From assembly GCA_025210395.1 (NCBI GenBank), contig JAOARV010000019.1, positions 1 to 45,591 on the forward strand: 45,591 nucleotides of DNA. Direction: 5' to 3'. Of the stretch, positions 43,154 through 45,591 are shown one piece after another. The DNA is from Marinisporobacter sp. Lineage in GTDB: Bacteria; Bacillota; Clostridia; Peptostreptococcales; Thermotaleaceae. The position numbers and the translations under genes are program-made. Every line of letters begins with the position of its first letter. The stretch's first letter is position 1. The notes below the pieces were generated by a model. The model did no database searches. It worked only from the letters and a program-made list of their open reading frames with translations, and was not told the DNA's origin.

Positions 43154-45082
43154 TTAATAATCTGCTTCTTTAGCAAAATTTAAATATCCGCCATATTTTA
43201 ATATTTTGATATCTCTTTCTGATCCTTCAAAGATTACTTTTGCTTCTATATTTTTTGCTTTATTAACGAGGGTCATTTCTATATGATTTTCTAAGGAATG
43301 AATGACATCATTTAACGCTATAGGATCAAACTCGTTGAATTTTTCATAAAGGTCTTGATCCTTAAATACTAAAGGAAGGATTCCAGAATTAATCAAGTTG
43401 GTTTTATGGATTCTAGCAAAGGATTTTGCAATAACAGCTTTTACACCAAGGTAAAGGGGAACTAAAGCCGCATGTTCTCTGCTTGATCCTTGGCCGTAAT
43501 TTTCTCCTCCTATGACAAAGCCTCCACTATTTTCCTTCGCTCTTATATGAAAATCATCTACAAGAGTGCCAAAGCAATATTTAGAAAGCTCAGGTATATT
43601 TGATCTAAAAGGCAATAGCTTTGCATTAGAAGGCATAATGTCATCCGTTGTAATATGATCTCCTGTTTTTAGTAGAATTGTTCCTTCAACTTTTGGTAAA
43701 AGCTTTTTATTAAGAGGGAAGGGCTTAATATTTGGACCCATAACAACTTCTAATTTATTTCTATCTTTTGGTGGATAGATAAAATAATTATCAGAAACAT
43801 AAAATTTTTCAGGAACATGGATAATAGGCATATCTCCAAAAGTTGAAGGATCTGTTAAATAGCCTGTAATAGAAGATACAGCTGCTGTTTCAGGACTTAC
43901 TAGATATACATGTGCATTTTTAGTTCCACATCTCCCTTTAAAATTTCTATTAAAGGTTCTTAAGGATATGGCATTACTCTTGGGTGCTTGCCCCATACCA
44001 ATACAAGGACCACAAGAAGCTTCAAGGATTCTTGCACCAGCTGCAATTAAATGACCAAGAGCACCATTTTCAGCCATCATCTTTAAGATATTGCTTGAAC
44101 CTGGAGAGATGACTAAGCTCACATCCTTATGAATTTTTTTTCCTTTTAATATCTTTGCAACCTTCATCAAATCTGTATAAGAAGAATTTGTACAGCTTCC
44201 AATGGCGATTTGATCTACTTTTATTTTTTCAAGATGAGAGATAGCTTCAACATGATCAGGGCTATGGGGCATAGCTGTCATAGGTTTGATTTCTTCTAGA
44301 TTGATCGTAATTTTCTTATCATAAAATGCGTCATTATCAGCAGATAAAGGAATAAAATCTTTTTCTCTTCCTTGCTTTTTAAGGAAATCTTTTGTAATCT
44401 TATCACTAGGGAAAATAGATGTAGTTGCTCCTAATTCTGCTCCCATATTTGTAATGGTCGCTCGATCTGTAACAGATAATTCTTTTACGCCATGGCCTGA
44501 GTATTCTACAACATATCCTACACCGCCTTTCACGGTGAGATTTTTTAGGATATAAAGGATTACATCTTTAGCAGAAACCCAAGGATTTAACTTTCCAGTA
44601 AGCTCAATATTTAGTACCTTTGGAGCTTTCAAGTAATAATATCCCTTTGCCATACTAACGGCTATATCAAGACCACCTGAGCCAATACTAAGCATACCTA
44701 AACCGCCACCAGTAGGGGTATGGCTATCTGACCCAATAAGGATATTACCAGGACGCCCGAACCTTTCTAAATGAATTTGGTGACAAATTCCATTTCCCGG
44801 TTTAGAATAGATGATGCCATATTTTGCAGCAGCAGATTTGATAAATTCATGATCATCTGCATTTTCAAAACCAGCTTGCAAGGTGTTGTGATCAATATAA
44901 GCTACAGATAAATCCGTTTTTATATCTTTAATTCCCATAGCTTCTAATTGAAGGTATACCATTGTACCTGTTGAATCTTGTGTTAGTGTTTGGTTCACTT
45001 TTACAGAGATTTCATTTCCTGATTGTAGTGTGCCTGTAAGTAAATTTTTTTCAAGTATTTTATATGTTAAATTTTTAAGCAT
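43154..45082 (-). CDS. acnA: Aconitate hydratase
   Basis: Isomerises citrate to isocitrate through a [4Fe-4S] cluster. The 642-residue form is the compact type found in anaerobes and close to mitochondrial aconitase in outline. Cluster cysteines are in IGSCTNSS and ASCGPCIGMG; GSDSHTPTGGGLG, and the C-terminal swivel domain with GENYGQGSSREHAAL and the arginine in SFARIHKTNLINSG, are intact. AAAGGAG lies seven bases before the ATG. It is first in the operon behind a perfect promoter whose -10 is embedded in a dyad. IRP-like RNA binding is not indicated. Symbol by function; the precise subfamily is not settled. Confidence 0.94.
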   Translation of the reverse strand: MLKNLTYKILEKNLLTGTLQSGNEISVKVNQTLTQDSTGTMVYLQLEAMGIKDIKTDLSVAYIDHNTLQAGFENADDHEFIKSAAAKYGIIYSKPGNGICHQIHLERFGRPGNILIGSDSHTPTGGGLGMLSIGSGGLDIAVSMAKGYYYLKAPKVLNIELTGKLNPWVSAKDVILYILKNLTVKGGVGYVVEYSGHGVKELSVTDRATITNMGAELGATTSIFPSDKITKDFLKKQGREKDFIPLSADNDAFYDKKITINLEEIKPMTAMPHSPDHVEAISHLEKIKVDQIAIGSCTNSSYTDLMKVAKILKGKKIHKDVSLVISPGSSNILKMMAENGALGHLIAAGARILEASCGPCIGMGQAPKSNAISLRTFNRNFKGRCGTKNAHVYLVSPETAAVSSITGYLTDPSTFGDMPIIHVPEKFYVSDNYFIYPPKDRNKLEVVMGPNIKPFPLNKKLLPKVEGTILLKTGDHITTDDIMPSNAKLLPFRSNIPELSKYCFGTLVDDFHIRAKENSGGFVIGGENYGQGSSREHAALVPLYLGVKAVIAKSFARIHKTNLINSGILPLVFKDQDLYEKFNEFDPIALNDVIHSLENHIEMTLVNKAKNIEAKVIFEGSERDIKILKYGGYLNFAKEADY

Positions 45083-45127
45083 AAAAAAGACTCCTTTCTA
45101 GATGTGAATGAGAAATAATATAATTTG

Positions 45128-45147
45128 TATAATTGCATACAATTATA
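45128..45147. promoter_or_regulatory. Perfect 8-4-8 dyad operator overlapping the acn promoter
   Basis: TATAATTG, four bases, CAATTATA. On the minus strand its first half is the -10 box itself, so a protein bound here would block RNA polymerase. The centre AATTGTATGCAATT resembles operators of GntR-family (FadR/FCD) repressors; that assignment is inference. CcpC-like control is an alternative. Confidence 0.7.
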
Positions 45148-45170
45148 TATGTATAATATTTCTGTGTCAA
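45142..45170 (-). promoter_or_regulatory. Consensus promoter of the acn operon
   Basis: On the minus strand TTGACA, exactly 17 bases, TATAAT. Transcription would begin about 45 bases before the aconitase ribosome site. Confidence 0.9.
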
Positions 45171-45591
45171 TAGAAAATTTCATACATAATTTTACCAATT
45201 ATTAAAGATAAAGATTTCAAATAAACGAGAGTATATTGTAATAAATATTTTACAGTGTAAAACAAATGGAATTGTATTGAAGTGATAAAAAAGATGAAGT
45301 TTTAAAGAGTATGGAAGGAAATAAAGTAGAAAAACTATCTATAGAATTTTCACACATCTATTTGTAAAACAATGTTAAATATACAAGAAAAATAATGCAA
45401 TTACTCGAACATAGAAGGAAAATAGAAAAATATAGAGAATATTATTATTAAACTCATATTCCGCGGAATGCATAAATATTTTTCAGTGAGTATAGATTTA
45501 TTCAGATTTTATCCTTAAATTGTAATTATATCAAAATTAATACTGTAGTATTATGGTAATAATTTAATTTCATAGGATTATTTTTGCATTA
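45171..45591. other. AT-rich terminal spacer, no supported gene
   Basis: No open frame with a ribosome site is seen in either direction. A GC-containing 12-bp palindrome (ATTCCGCGGAAT, 45458-45469) stands out against the AT background. A 27-codon frame near 45280-45366 lacks a start signal. Confidence 0.4.

Noticed and set aside
45280..45366. 27-codon frame containing a short ATG peptide
   Set aside because: No ribosome site, no promoter and no recognisable family; probably chance.

Overview
The window reads as chromosome of a low-GC, anaerobic, spore-forming Firmicute of the class Clostridia (inference; an Alkaliphilus/Crassaminicella-like amino-acid user would fit). The signs are AT-rich DNA with strong AGGAGG ribosome sites, small spore-coat proteins, HrcA/CIRCE control of groESL, T-box and purine riboswitch leaders, ferredoxin-linked NADH chemistry and a sigma-54 activator. 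There is no rRNA, tRNA, CRISPR array, prophage or intact insertion sequence. Starts were moved downstream of the longest open frame where a ribosome site decides it.

Layout. 1-4460: the first codons of a leftward gene, a large BTAD/AAA/TPR transcription regulator, a tiny ORF overlapping a metal-dependent cyclase/formamidase-family gene, and a 72-residue unknown. 4642-5863: dinB (DNA polymerase IV) between two imperfect 46-bp direct repeats. 6108-8177: CIRCE-groES-groEL. 8182-9349: two CotF-like spore proteins and two very small genes. 9493-12860: guanine riboswitch-guaB-guaA. 12859-14456: the tail of a broken GGDEF gene and three tiny genes, one of which (13644-13775) resembles MciZ, the sporulation FtsZ inhibitor; a 36-bp repeat occurs twice here. 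14457-22397, leftward: gpmI, a 2[4Fe-4S] ferredoxin, and a NuoE/NuoF/(NuoG-GltD fusion) operon that best fits a Sporomusa-type (Stn) electron-bifurcating transhydrogenase. 22670-25806: Nudix hydrolase and the 5-oxoprolinase genes pxpABC. 25805-27973: UvrD-like helicase.

28150-32644 is a sigma-54 module: a PAS/AAA+/Fis activator, two phased 19-bp repeats, a -24/-12 promoter, alanine dehydrogenase with a cysteine-rich tail, and an NhaC-family antiporter. 32649-34322: brnQ under a T-box leader. 34413-39478: a two-component system with malic enzyme and a 2-hydroxycarboxylate transporter, i.e. a malate uptake and decarboxylation unit. 39616-40510: LysO lysine exporter encoded as two overlapping genes. 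40624-45170, leftward: aconitase, isocitrate dehydrogenase and citrate synthase, the oxidative half-cycle to 2-oxoglutarate, behind a strong promoter whose -10 box lies inside a perfect 8-4-8 dyad.

Together the genes suggest a cell that takes up malate and branched-chain amino acids, handles alanine, recycles 5-oxoproline to glutamate, makes 2-oxoglutarate by a partial TCA cycle, and balances NADH, NADPH and ferredoxin through the Stn-like complex. The least described parts are the Stn-like operon, the MciZ-like gene with its surrounding tiny genes and repeats, and the sigma-54/alanine dehydrogenase module.
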